Shown here one piece after another: positions 44,536-56,879 of a stretch of 64,000 bases of DNA. The position numbers were made by a program, and so were the translations under genes. The DNA comes from Toxotes chatareus (Eukaryota > Chordata > Actinopteri > Toxotidae). How positions within the stretch are numbered: position 1 is the stretch's first letter; each line of letters begins with the position of its first letter. Where the stretch lies: the NCBI GenBank assembly GCA_016801885.1, contig CM028897.1, forward strand, positions 13,578,501 through 13,642,500, given 5' to 3'. The notes below the pieces were generated by a model. It was given only the letters and a program-made list of their open reading frames with translations, searched no databases and was not told the origin of the DNA.

Positions 44536-44760
44536 AAAGGGGCAATATGTAAAAATTGGCCCACTAGCGAATATATACTCCAAACAAATATGGAGTGGCA
44601 TGTTACCAGAAAGTTGTCCACCCCTTTTGGAGAAAACAAGGAAATGCACTTTTTGGTCCCTCCTACCCTCTCCCCTTCCCCTGCGACATAGTGGCCATAG
44701 GGCGTAATGGGATAATTCCCTGTGGGCTGCCACATCGGTGGCTTGGTTGACTATCAAAAA
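44536..44760 (+). repeat. Dispersed repeat (AAAGGGGCAATATGTAA family)
   Basis: GCATTAAAGGGGCAATATGT at the left edge is the conserved start of a common fish element. The body carries GGCATGTTACC and CATAGGGCGTAATGG. It explains the 3' half of the open stretch at 44267-44707. Confidence 0.6.
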
Positions 44761-44814
44761 CATCCATGAAGTTTTTTACTAGCCCTCTCTGTATAACTGT
44801 TATTCAGGGTACGC

Positions 44815-44970
44815 ATGAGAGCACTGGCCAATCACAACCAAGGCTCAACCCTCACTCTGGAGGCCATGAATGTCTACAAAACTTAACTGTAATCCATTCA
44901 ATAGTTGCAATATTTCTGGACAAACCAACTGAAGGACAGACAAACATTGCCATCCCTGGGGCCTGTAGAT
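44815..44970 (+). repeat. Dispersed repeat fragment (ATCCATTCAATAGTTG family)
   Basis: GGCCATGAATGTCTACAAAA, TAATCCATTCAATAGTTGCA and AAGGACAGACAAACATTGCC match the 3' portion of the same element family found at 18925-19335. Confidence 0.7.
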
Positions 44971-44979
44971 TGCTGTAGA

Positions 44980-46439
44980 AAACTGCTGGTTTGGAGCAAA
45001 GATGAGAGATTTTTTTTGCAAATGCATGGATTGAACTAAAATAATATTTCTGATTAAAGGGAGACACTTGATCATCTACACTTGAAAACATCTCACAGGA
45101 GCTATCTTCCTCCAGTGCTAAAGATCAGCCTCTGTATTGGATAATTCAGTTTTTTTGTTATCACATCCAGCCTGAAATCTTCTCCAGCTTTGCTCACAAT
45201 AACACAGAGCTATACTAATAATATTCCCACTCCACCGCAGAAAGTCAGCCTCACTGTTTTCATTGCATTTCTTCACGCCTTAAGGTGCGAGCATGAACGG
45301 TACTGCAGAGGACTCCAAATCAAATATCTCATTTTTAATGTCACCACATTTTTAAACTTTTCAGGGAGCTCTAATTGCCCATTAACACTACAACACATAT
45401 TACTGTCACACATCTCTCCCTCCTGCATCCCAAAAATAAGAAGTCAAATCCATCTGGTACTTGACCCCTGAGGCAATTAAACAAACATGACCTCAATCTC
45501 TCTCCTGCTAACTCCTTGGCATCTGCTGGCAAGCCACCTGTTCAGCTTACTGCTAATTTGACAGTCTTTGGGGAGATGATGGATGTGTGTTTGAAAGCCA
45601 GCTGACAAGAGCTCTCTCTTCAGTGTTTCACCGTGCGCTATTGCTATGCAAAACCCTCTCATGGCCTCTAGCTATATTCAGAAAAATATTCACACTGAGT
45701 TGCATACGAAGACATCTGAATACAGCTGGGGAACAGTAGTATCAGTGGGGTTTTTTTTCTGCACTGGTGTCTACTGGGGAAACATACTGATATAGAGCCC
45801 TATATATCACCGCATGAGGGAAATAACAACCCGGCATCTAAGTGAATTCACCAGGCTTCTGATCAGATGCCTTTGTCCTGCAGCAGAGCTTCCTTTGATC
45901 TTTACACTATCCCGGCTCTTTCTCTTTTCCCTCTCCTCCTTTCAGCCTCGTCTTCCTCAACCACCATGGAAGGTCACAGGTACAGAGCCGATCTGATCAC
46001 ACTTTATATGTCAGAGAGCCTGAGAATTGTCACTATTCATGAATTCACAGCAGTGAGAATCAGGCCTCCGGGCTCCACGTTCATCAAGAAGAGGACAAGG
46101 AAGATCCCAGAGGAGTCAGGTTCAAAGCCATCAGCTGCCCTGACTGAGACCACAACTGAGAGATTTCTGAACTGCTTTCCTCTCTGTCTGTGGATATGTG
46201 CTGTGTGTCAGTAATGCTTCACGAGGATAAAGGTATGAAAGGGGGAAAAATCCCATCATGATCTATGTAAGTGAATTTGTTTTGAAGTCCTTTGGGATTT
46301 TTGATCCTACTGTTTGAACATGTTGGTTTTTATGCTGCTGCAGGTCCTCGATGACGGCCTTCAAGGAACACAAACATAACCATGAACTGAAATCTGCATC
46401 ACAGCAATTTTTCTGAGCTCAATAGAAAGGTGGCATTTG
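44980..46439. other. Stretch without firm gene
   Basis: Contains a 115-codon plus-strand open stretch (45867-46214). From its internal Met (about 45966) it reads MEGHRYRADLITLYMSES, ending in a Cys-rich tail. A pyrimidine tract precedes it, but no family or splice partner was recognised. It is probably chance. Confidence 0.35.
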
Positions 46440-46935
46440 AGTCACAGCTGATTCCAGGAACTCAGGGGAAAGGACCAAAATGCAGATGCCACAGTTAGTT
46501 AGTCCATTAGTTCAGTGAATTTATTTACAAAAACAGGAACAAAGGCTTATGGGACGGTGAGGCAGGCAAGAGTAAAAACCTGAGACTGCAGACAAAACAG
46601 GCAAACAAATCCAGAAATACACAGGCAGGAATTCAAAGTCCAGCAAGCAAAAGGTCAAAACTCAGGCAAGCAGAAACAAGGAACTAAGACTTGAAGCAGA
46701 CAGCAAACACAACAAAATGTTCTGGCAGGAAATAAATCAAGAGAACTTATAGCTGCAGGTGGACAGAGAACAGGTGATGAGACGTGTGGATGGGGGGGCA
46801 GTTAGGTGATAAGAGAAAAAGGGAAAGTCCAGGGGCATCTGCTGGTTCAGGAGAAGTGAGCAGGGGCTAGAGTGAGGTGCTGAGAGGAACTGGGAAGCAG
46901 ATGGTGACAATTAATTAATTAGTGCTGAAACATGA
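46440..46935. repeat. Dispersed non-autonomous repeat (hAT/MITE-like, AGGCAAGCA-rich)
   Basis: A purine-rich block with TGAATTTATTTACAAAAACA, repeated AGGCAAACA/AGGCAAGCA, CAGGTGGACAGAGAACAGGT and a TGGTGACAATTAATT end. This compositional pattern is typical of a widespread fish MITE-like repeat. The termini were not defined. Confidence 0.55.
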
Positions 46936-47049
46936 CGAGAACAACAAGTCCTCCAAACTAAATGTCAAAATATGTTATTTATCATTGCCTACCAAAACAG
47001 CCCAGCATTTGGGGATCTTATTGGTACACCACTGCCACTGCTATGGTTA

Positions 47050-47170
47050 AAGAAATACTGTACTTCAACATTTGGAGAAATATGCTTATTTGCTTTCTTA
47101 CCACTCTCATATCTGTTCTGTAAATATGAGGCTACACTCAGCAGCAGAAACCACAGCTTTCCGTCTCATA
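47050..47170 (+). repeat. Dispersed repeat fragment (TTTGGGAAATAYGCTTATT family)
   Basis: CAACATTTGGAGAAATATGC, TTATTTGCTTTCTTACC, ACTCTCATATCTGTTCTGTA and AATATGAGGCTACACTCAGC align by eye with a common fish repeat (ACATTTTGGGAAATACGCTT ... CTGTACGGTAAATATGAAGC). It is truncated at both ends. Confidence 0.7.
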
Positions 47171-50100
47171 GTACTTTCTTGGCAAGAAAGTGAATGAGCA
47201 GTAAACATGTTTTCATAAATGTGGAACTATTCATTTTAGGCTCTCCTCATCTAATGATGATCTTAGCTGAAGAATATTTAAATCACAGTACCTATGTCAT
47301 CAATGCAGTGTATGCTGCTCACAACTTTGACCCTTCGCCAGTGTCATGTCCCCGTCTAAGGCTCTGCATTCATGTTAATGAATGTGATATTCCTGATTGA
47401 ATTCAGTTTTCTATCATATATGACCAAAAAAGCATTAAATCAACACATTTGAGAAGATGGAACAAAGGGAAAAATAAATAATCAAATAATCTCTCAGAGA
47501 TAGCTAATCTGGACGTCCAATTAGAGGGCTTACATTGTCTGACCATCTTTTCTTGCTCCTCCTCTGTTGGATGCTGTCCATCCTTTTGCTCCTACTGTGT
47601 CCACACCAACATCTATTTTGGTGATGGACATTTTCATGCATTCATTGTGATTTATGAGCAGTTAACTGGAAGAAAATATGAGGAAAAACCCAGAGAGAAA
47701 TCACTGTAATGCAAGAGTGAAGACGTGGAGTGGGCACAAAACAGAAACCCAAGTGGGGCCAAACAGTCTGTGCTCAGCCCTGAAGTTAACTATGACACTG
47801 AATGACTTGTTAAGACAGTTTTTTTTTTTCTTGAAAAAAGTGACTCGACCATACATTTAACTGGATTTTCAAGATATCGCAGATTCACTACACACATGCA
47901 TGTTATCTACTCATACATTCGGTGTCTTCAGTTCAGATGCAAAGTGGGTGACAGGTCAGTGAAAAGCAGGGTTGAAGTAGTGTCATTACTCAGACCTCAC
48001 TGTAAGTGCTTCTCTTAACGATCATCCACCAATTCAGACTGTGGCCTTTTGTCCAGCCTCTATGCAGGCCGCGATGTGATATATACTATACCTCTTTAAT
48101 TAGAGCCTAGGCGGGAAATAATGAGCTACCTGGCTGAGTGCCCTATCAGCACTTCTCTCAGAAGGTTTGACATTTACTGAACTCCCTCTATGACGATATA
48201 AGAGTGCACTCTCTGTCTTCCTCTGTAGGCTCAGCGGGTTTACTGCACGGCCTGAGCTCAGGACGGTCTGTGCTCTGGAGGACACGCACATACATAGAGG
48301 GAGGGGGCAGTTGAACCTGAAAATATCCCACCTGTCCCAGTCTACTTTAGCCAGTATTGGGGGGGGGTTGTTAAATGAGACAAAGAGACAGAGAAAGGAG
48401 ATATTGAGGGGCAGTAGTAGTTCAGATTACAGGACAGATGGTGATAAGCAGGGAGGGGATTTGAGCTGCAGGTTGAATGCAGGCATGGGAGGCGGGAATT
48501 CAGGTTAATCCCTCCAGTAGTGCCATCTCTATATTCTAAGCCTATCACACCATTAATATATTTGATTCCATATTAGTTTATTAAAAGAGAAACACATCAT
48601 TGATTTTATTTTAAAGTGCTAGATATCCATTTGGGGCAAAAATGTTACCTGATGTCGATTTCTGATGTTCAGTCAGAGGATGATGACATTCTGTGAAACG
48701 AAACTATTCATAAGTAAGAAGGCTCAAGACAGCTCGGCTTCAATAATGTTCAACTTTCAACTTTTTTTTTTTTTTCACAAGCAAAAGTCAGACTACGTGA
48801 TATGTTTTTAAACAACATGCATCTAATTTTAGAGAGAAACTTTTCATATGTGGTTAACAAGCAGTAATTCCTCGGCTGAACTTACGGTGAAGGTGTCCAC
48901 GATACAGTTTGTCTCACTGGTCAATATTAGCTTTTAGCTAGGCCAGCAGTGTGGCTCTACAGATGCAGTGTTCAGTCAGGTGGTCCACTACTCAAGACAT
49001 ACTAACACACTAAACTAAGATGGTTAACATTACACCTGGTAAGTATGGTAGCATCCAAAAGCAGTGTGCTAAAGTACAACCTCACAGATCCAGCATTGCT
49101 GTAGACTCTTAGTCTTGTTGTACAATAAATGAAATGTTCCTTCTTCTAATGTCTGTTGTGGCACTTAGAGAATTATTGCTCTATTAAAGAGATATCAAAC
49201 AGCATATTTGCTTCATTGGCAGGTCAGAAAAGCCTCAACTCAACAGTGTTCCTAAATATTGGATTTTCTGTCTCCAAACAACTAACCCCAACCTTCAGCC
49301 TGCAGAACTGTGTTTTCAGAAACTAGCACATGAAATTACAGCTGCTGCACATTTGTCTACAGGTTCTTAACAACCTTACTCCTCCTGTTTGCTTCAAAAC
49401 AACCCTTCAATGTGTGTCACAGCTCATTTTAATCATGTGTACAAACCAATAGATGAGTGAATTATTTTCTGTGTTGAGCTTCAATCTGCACCACGCCGTG
49501 GAAACAGCCACATTTCATGCCAGTGTGTATTAACTGTATACAGAGCTGCGCTTGTGGCCATATGTTGCGGCTGATGTACTGTACACTAGGCTACACTCTG
49601 TCTTTAGATGCAGTAATTCAAACTGAACAGAGAGCTGCGGGTGGCTGAAGCTGGGGTAGGAAGGATTGCTCTGTCCACATGTGTCTCCTTTCCTCCAGAT
49701 GTCATGATGGAAGGTCACAGCTGCATGACGCAAATGCTCCTCCTCCTCCAACAGCACTCTGATTTGTTCTTTTTCAATCCCTGTCTCTTTCTCTCAGTGG
49801 ATTACAGATTGTCTACTTCCTGCTCACGTGCCGCTCTTACAAGGTCTTAATCCCTCTGGGTTTTATGCACATACCTGGCCCATGTGCTGCAGATGAATTC
49901 TGAGTGAGCTTTGCTCTGTGAGAGATTCTCACCTGTTACTTCAGTTAAGGTTAAGTTAATCATGACTAAAATATCCATCAAACTATTTTTCCCCCAAAGC
50001 ACACAATGGGAGTAAAAGACCCTGAAAAAAATTAAAGTCCTTGTCAGTGAAAGTAGATGGTGATGTAATAAAGTAAATGTACTTTATGCCAAAGCACATA

Positions 50101-51729
50101 CTAACTTTTTTTTGCCTTTATTAGGCAGTCAAAAGCAGAGAGATGACAGGAAATGAAAATCAATTTTCAGATAATTAACAATGATCTAATAGTGGTGATG
50201 ATGATGTTCTTTCAAGGATGCCACCACAACAAACTAAACGATCTCAGAACTTTTTACATTATTACATGGTCCTTTACAAACCTCCCATGAAAAAGCTGAC
50301 CCATTAAATGATGTGGTACAAAAATTCCTCAGGTGCCATTCGTCTGACCAATTTCAATATCAATAATGTAAAATAACTGGAAAACAAAGAGTTAAATAAA
50401 ATGGAAAAATTATGATTAAACTATTGGTCTACTGTTGGAGTAGACTCAGATTTAACCAGATTTAACAGTAATTTCAATGAATTAAACACTTTGGAAGGAC
50501 TATTAGTTAAACTGAGGTAGAGACATAAAGCATAAACCTCAACCAAATCAAAAATGGCTGTTTAAAATGAACTCTGCTGCTCGGGGTCAAAGGCTTATGA
50601 GCAGACACGAGCAGCCAGTACACAAACACTGACACAGAGTGACAGTGAAGAAGACACACACACACACACACACACCCACATCCATAGACAAATACACGCA
50701 AACCAGACGAGAGGAGATAAATGGCAAACCTCCCACATCTCAGAGTACAGCCCCCCCCCCCCACTGGGATTATCGCCTTGAACGATATTTGATGAGAGCT
50801 GGGCCTGCTGAAGCAGAAATCCATGCAGCCGTGTCATCAGACCTGAGCAGCACCTCTGCTCTGTGTGACAGGTGTCATGTGTGATTTATGACTCGGTTAT
50901 GAGAGAACACAGTGGTCAGCTGGATAAAGGTTACAGCTCAAAATGAGATTGCGTGACTCCTGCTGACATGGGAAGACAAGGGTTTAGATATTGAATCAAG
51001 ACACATCGGCCGATTTGTGATTTGAATTCATAGGAGGGATATTTTTCTATTATGTCTGCCAGAAATACGTCCTGGGTTATGTGTAGTGGTTATTATTTTG
51101 TAGGCTTTATTTCAAAACTTGGGAATTCATCTGTTTTTATTTAGAATTTTCAATAGGTGAAAATCAGATTAGATCCAGGTGAAATCAGCTGACAGGCTAA
51201 ATTAAACTTGGCTCTTGTCTGTTCTGCATGCAGCTGTTAGTACTTGTCTAAAATAGTTTGCGGGGGAGGAACCTCTGCTCTGTGACATCACTGTACAACC
51301 ATGAGTGAACTGAGTATTTCTTTAGTTCCAACAAATCTAACAGCACCACCACTGTCAGGGGTGACATTCTTCCTTTTCATCTTTTATTCATATCATATCA
51401 ATTATATACGCTTATAACCTTTATATTTTTGAACCATTACCTTCAGTATTTGGATCAAGAAGCTCACTAAAAAGAAGGTGTGTGAGACTAAGTAGTCTAC
51501 AGCTGAGACATTTAATCAACATAAAAGTAACATAAATACAACACAGGACTCAGCGTCGCCAAATATCCTATATTGACAGACTAAGAAAACTTGATCAAAT
51601 CAGGTCTTGAAAAAAGTCAGTAAAAACAAAAACCAAGCCTTAAGTGTATTATAGCAATGTTAGTAGATTTATGGGCCATTGGAAGCAGCAGAACAAGTTG
51701 TAAACACAACATATTATCATCTTAGAAAC
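47171..51729. other. Long stretch without recognisable gene
   Basis: About 4.5 kb. The AT-rich, low-repeat islands at 47400-47530 and 48045-48200 look like possible conserved non-coding elements. It contains poly-G (48359-48367), poly-C (50751-50762) and an AC repeat (50654-50675). The open stretches at 50507-50884 are produced by the AC repeat. Confidence 0.4.
50654..50675. repeat. (AC)n microsatellite
   Basis: Eleven uninterrupted AC units. Confidence 0.9.
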
Positions 51730-51965
51730 ATAATCTGATAATGGAGGAACACTGGCACTCGCTCTCCGTTTAGGTCTGGTCTGATCCACTACGTTCAGGA
51801 GGTAGTTGCTAACTTTGTCTGTCTGCAGTTTAGCACTGAGCAGGTTGTGTAAAGTGACTTTATCAGAAATGTTTCACCGAAAACAGCTGCCTGCTGTGAC
51901 TGGAAACAATGCTGATGAGAGTGCACTTAACAGCAAGAGTGAATTGAAAACAGAGGCCTGAAAGA
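51730..51965. repeat. Dispersed fish repeat (CAGGAGGTAGTTGCTAACTTTG family)
   Basis: TTCAGGAGGTAGTTGCTAAC, TTTGTCTGTCTGCAGTTTAG, GAGCAGGTTGTGTAAAGTGA, AGCTGCCTGCTGTGACTGGA and AACAATGCTGATGAGAG follow the order of a repeat I recognise from many teleost introns. The class was not assigned. Confidence 0.6.
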
Positions 51966-51969
51966 TGCT

Positions 51970-54900
51970 TTAAAAAAAAACAAACAACAAAAAACCCTGC
52001 ACTGTAGATCTGAAGAAGCTAAGAAGAGCTGGGAAATAATCCTCTGCTGGTTCACTACAAGCGACACCTTTCATCATCACACTTATTGTTACACACTGTT
52101 TATGTAAAAAATAGGAGTGCAGCTTTGAGAGAAGTTTTGTTACTGCAGTGTGTGTTGCGTGGTGCATATAGAATTGTATAGTGTATATACAGTTGTGTTG
52201 GATATTGTAGATAGTTTGGTAATGAATTTTAGAATTAGAATTACTTTACTTACTATACATTGTAAATCTAAGTTACATCAAACAGACATGTTCAGAGTTC
52301 AGGCTGTGCTGATACACTCTATACTTGTTCTCCATCTGTGTTGGCTTTAACACAGACATGCATCATTTCTGTGCTTTACTCTAAAGTAACATTCTGTTCA
52401 CACTGAAGTGATCTGATCTCTTCCCTCTAAACCTTGAGGCTCTTCACTCTCTCTGGACTGTGGTTCCTCTTTACAGACTCCATTTCAGTCTGTCAAACTT
52501 GTTGTCCCTTGAAGGCACGCGGGCCGAGTGAGCGGATGGTTTGACGCACCGACACTCACTCCAGCGAGTTGGATCCCGGCTACATGCAGCCTCACTCCTC
52601 TGGGTGATTGAAAAAAGTGTCAGGGTGTCTCTCTGCTGCCTGATTTCTGAATATCATTCACTGCTTGCAGGGATCGCACACTTACTGCAGACTGCACCAC
52701 AGCAAAACAGAGATGGATGGGTGGCACTGGTGATTAGGGTGAGGACTCAGCACTGTCACAGGATCTTTTTTTAGAAAGCCTATATAAAGCAGTTTGATAC
52801 TGCAGAGTCCCAAATCAATGCCAATGTAACAACAACAGCAAATGTATATATTTACCTCTTAACTGATGGCGATTTATCATAAACCATCTCCTTGATGTTG
52901 GACGTGTGTAAGGTGGGATTGTGTAGAAAGATTACTACATGTTGGGATCAACTATATTGAGGTGGTGCATGATGACTGGAGGTGTGGCATCCTTCTTTGT
53001 GACAGTACAGATCTTGTTACCATCCACTACTGCACCGTCAGCAGTGCTGCAGCTCAGCACTGGTAACTCTGGGCAATGGACTTGCCAATAGACAATTAAT
53101 CTCTTCTTAATGAACCATATCAATAATGTAGAGGATTGCTAGGTAATTTAGACAACGATGCATAAGGTCCTTTTGCAGATCTTTACAATTCTACTCTAAT
53201 TCTCTAACCTCACCTTTGTGCAGTTTCAGTTGCAGCACGGTGTCAAAAACTTTAAATGTTAAGACAAGAAAAGTACTAAATGATGATCAATGTGTGTGTA
53301 CATGTCGTGCATATTTCTGATGTCAGTCAAAAGTCAACACAGCTGCAGCGTCCTAATTTCTGCTGATCCCATAATCTCCCAAATGTCAGCTTGACTGTGG
53401 GAACATGAACTCGCTGTGTTTTGGCACCGGAGCTGAATGAGACATCAGGTCCCGATAGGGCCAAACACAGGCTCATTTGAAAAGAAAGGAAAAAAAAAAG
53501 CACCTAAATTTTGCTGCTTCTTCTACCACACTCACTTGAGCTGGAATTAGACCAAGATCAGAGACAAAATAATTCATCAGACTGCACAGAATCTGGGTCA
53601 GACTACCTGCATCCCCAGCCGAGGGAAAATTCTCCTCTGTGAGATTCAAGATAAATGGAATTTGAGAGGCATTTAGTTCTGGGAAACCAAACGTGGCACT
53701 AAATCATTAAACTCTCCTGTTCACACAACACCTTTAATGCACAGTCTTGGCATCTAATTTCTGTTGAATCATTATTTTGCTTTCAATGTGTATTTGTACA
53801 CAGGCCTCTCGTGTCTCTAAGTAATGTTCGAATCATTTCTCTTGATGATGGAGATCTTGTTAGTCGAGTGCCGGGAGATGCTGTGTATCCCATGTTATAT
53901 GTTTGCCCACCTCATCATTCCCTCTCCATCGGGGGACACATATTTCATGACCAAGAGCTTTGTGATTGTCTTGGTCACAGCCTCCAGTCGATAATTTACA
54001 TCTTAGCCACCCTCCGCCCTTCTCTCGCTGTCTTGTATGTGGGTGCAGCACTCATAAAACACCAGTGAGTGGTGGTGCAGCTGAGAGGTGTGGCAGGCCA
54101 TAAAAGTCTGGGGCCAGCTGATGATAATGTGCTCACCAACGCACCGGGGCCTATCAGACTTGCTTTATGACCCAGCGCATGCAGCACACACACATACACA
54201 CACATATGGACACACTTGTGCACAGGCATGAAATGCTCACAAGTGTTACAGCATGCAGAGCTAAACAAATGTCAACATTTTGTATATTGCAAATGGTAAA
54301 ATGATAAATGGTGCACAAAGGTAAAAAAACAAACAAACAAACAAAAGCGTACACACACACACACTCACACGCACACACTTTTACTGCAGGAAGCGTTATG
54401 GATCAATGGCTGTCGGCAGACTGTCCATCATGCATTTGCGCACACAAACACTCCCACAAGAACTGTATCCACCATCGCATGCGGTACACAAACACTTGGC
54501 CTCAGTGTTAATCCTTTGTGCAAATTATTTACAGCAGGTAAACATCCAATAATTTGTCGACTCTCAAGAGGAGGAAGCGGGATTGAGAGAAGGAAGAAAG
54601 CAGAATAGCTGACTTTTATTCTAAAATCTAAACCTTTACGCTACAAGCAACAGTAAAAGTATCTTCAGTGTTAAAGATTTAGAGAGGTCGACTCAAAGTA
54701 TGAAAAAAGAGAGATGTGAGAATCAGAAGGAAACAATAAAAGCGGGAAAGGAAAGTTAGCAAAGCTGCACATTTTTCTTTCTTTTCTGTTTCTTTTTTTT
54801 TTGGTGTACGTTTATCAAAATGCAAATTCAGCACTGGAGAACAGATCAGTAAAACTTCAAATGTCTTCCTGATAAATAAGTAACACGGATGTAAAAGTTC

Positions 54901-56541
54901 CACAGTATTTAATCCCATTAAGATGAACAGCATCACCACTTGCAGTTAAGATTAGTGATTGCATCAGGATTTATTTACAATTTCTCCACTGGAGACGAGT
55001 CGTTACAGTAACTTCCTACTGTACCACCTCATTATGCAGTGCAGACATGTGGCATTGATGTGTATGGCACACGATGCGCACACGCCTGCATTTACATGTG
55101 AGCTATACATGTGACTACTTGATGGATCACCCCAACGGTGGACCCCGCCCGTAATTAGGACCCAAATGGCTTTACAGTGACTAATTATTGATGCAGCCGA
55201 TATGTGACAGCTGCTAATAAATACCCATGCATGCTGGATCGTACAGATGAGGACTGCATTAATGATCCACTGGAAGCCCAGAGGGGAGGAAAGGTGAGGA
55301 AGCAGGAGAGGAAGACAGAAAGAGGAAGGGAGGGAAGTGAGCACAAGAGAATTATATGTAAGTATGTCCCTGCATACAATATCTTTGTGGCTTGTAGATG
55401 ACAGTGATAAATTGCCTCAATAATATGGATGCATCTCAGGTAAAGAAGCTGGAAGAAGAAGAAGATTTTTTTTCAGGTGTCCTCATACTGTGAGTCTAAA
55501 AATAAATAAATAAATAATAAAATCAGATGAAAGCGTAACCATGTGCTGTTTAAAATGCACTTTTCTCTGCACTAAAAGCAGTTTTGGTCTCCTGCTGTTG
55601 CCTCAGCGATCTACAGCTCAACTTGGAGCTCTTTTGAGTGTAAAAAGCTAAAGCAGTAACAACCCAATAGGAAAATGAAAACTTATTACTCTTATTTTTA
55701 ATATCACATAATACATTCGGTGACATTTTTTATTACAGCATTTTAATTGCAAAGAAATTTTGTTGTATTAACCAAACTCACTATTGAAATTTCTGTTTCA
55801 TGTAAGACCATTAATCTGCGCCCATAACAGGATTAAATAAAAATAAATACATCATAAATTTAATCTCCTTACAAGCAGTTCCTGGGTGCCAAGCTGTAGA
55901 ATTAAAAAGAAAAAAAACTTGAATATTGAATATAATCTCTAGAATATTGTATCATTTGAATCTTTTTTCAAATGTAAAGAGGCAAACTGACACATCACTA
56001 ACCTGGAATCACTGACTGTATGATATAGGAAGGACAGAGAGCAACTTGGGATTGTATGGCCCCAAAAACAAAAACAAAACCGGATGTAATGAAGCTGAAT
56101 AATTAATAATGACATGTCAGAGTGGCTTAACTGCAGCTACGGCTGCACTGATGTATTGGTGAAAAGTAACAGAATCACTGTTTCCCTCTACTGTATTCAG
56201 GACACTCCCCATGTTCAGTGTTTGATCTGCTTCAATTTTCCATCTTTCCATCTAAGTTTTTGAACTTTCTTTTTCTTTTTTCGAACTGGCCAGCTTCTCC
56301 ATCGTAAACAAAATTCATTACATTACAAGCTCCAGAGAACTGGAGCCCCATTAATGCATATTTTCTGAACTGTTATAGAGTAACATAAAATGCAATGCTA
56401 GAAGCGATGAAACTGAAATTACAGGATACAGAAGCAGCTGTTTTTGTAAATTCATAAACTGTAAATTTTTGTTTATATCACAGTATTACACCACAGACCT
56501 TGCCCCATGTAACTGTTATATGAAAAAAAAAAACCTGTTCT
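51970..56541. other. Long stretch without recognisable gene
   Basis: About 4.6 kb. It contains imperfect AC repeats (about 54187-54211 and 54350-54378) and a block at 55130-55215 with homeodomain-type TAATTA and E-box-like motifs. The open stretches around 53811-54378 and 55003-55401 overlap each other in opposite directions and carry no signature. Confidence 0.4.
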
Positions 56542-56871
56542 TTGTTGCAATGGTTACGTGTTGATGAAGTGATACTGGATCAGACACCGACCTTGTTCTG
56601 GTTATATCAACACAGTAAACACATCATGTCTTGTGATTCAAGTCACAGCAGACTTTACAGACTTATGGAGGCCAAGACTGAGTCAGGAGTTGAACTAAAC
56701 CACAGTCAGAGCCTGTTGCTTGCAGCCCTTTTCAGCTCACTGTGGCTGTTTCTGTTTGTACTATTAGTTGCTGCAATATTTAAGCAACACAGGAGTGAGT
56801 CTAAACTCCAAACCACAGAGACTCAGACAAAAATGACAAAGGCACTGAGAGCTGAACGACCTTCTCTCTAA
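56542..56871 (+). CDS. Candidate small single-pass membrane protein (hypothetical)
   Basis: A 109-codon open frame. From an internal Met (about 56665) it reads MEAKTESGVELNHSQS, a strong hydrophobic helix LLLAALFSSLWLFLFVLLVA, then a polar, basic tail ending RAERPSL. This Ser/Glu-rich head, single helix and charged tail resemble a real small membrane protein or the last exon of a type I receptor. However, no homologue is recognised, no promoter or splice site is convincing, and chance ORFs of this size are expected in 64 kb. It is kept as a low-confidence candidate. Confidence 0.2.
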   Translation: MLQWLRVDEVILDQTPTLFWLYQHSKHIMSCDSSHSRLYRLMEAKTESGVELNHSQSLLLAALFSSLWLFLFVLLVAAIFKQHRSESKLQTTETQTKMTKALRAERPSL

Positions 56872-56879
56872 TTTCCAGC

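Noticed and set aside
45867..46214. Plus-strand 115-codon open frame with a Lys/Arg-rich middle
   Set aside because: A pyrimidine tract precedes it, but no homologous family or adjoining exon was recognised. Kept only as a remark in the spacer entry.
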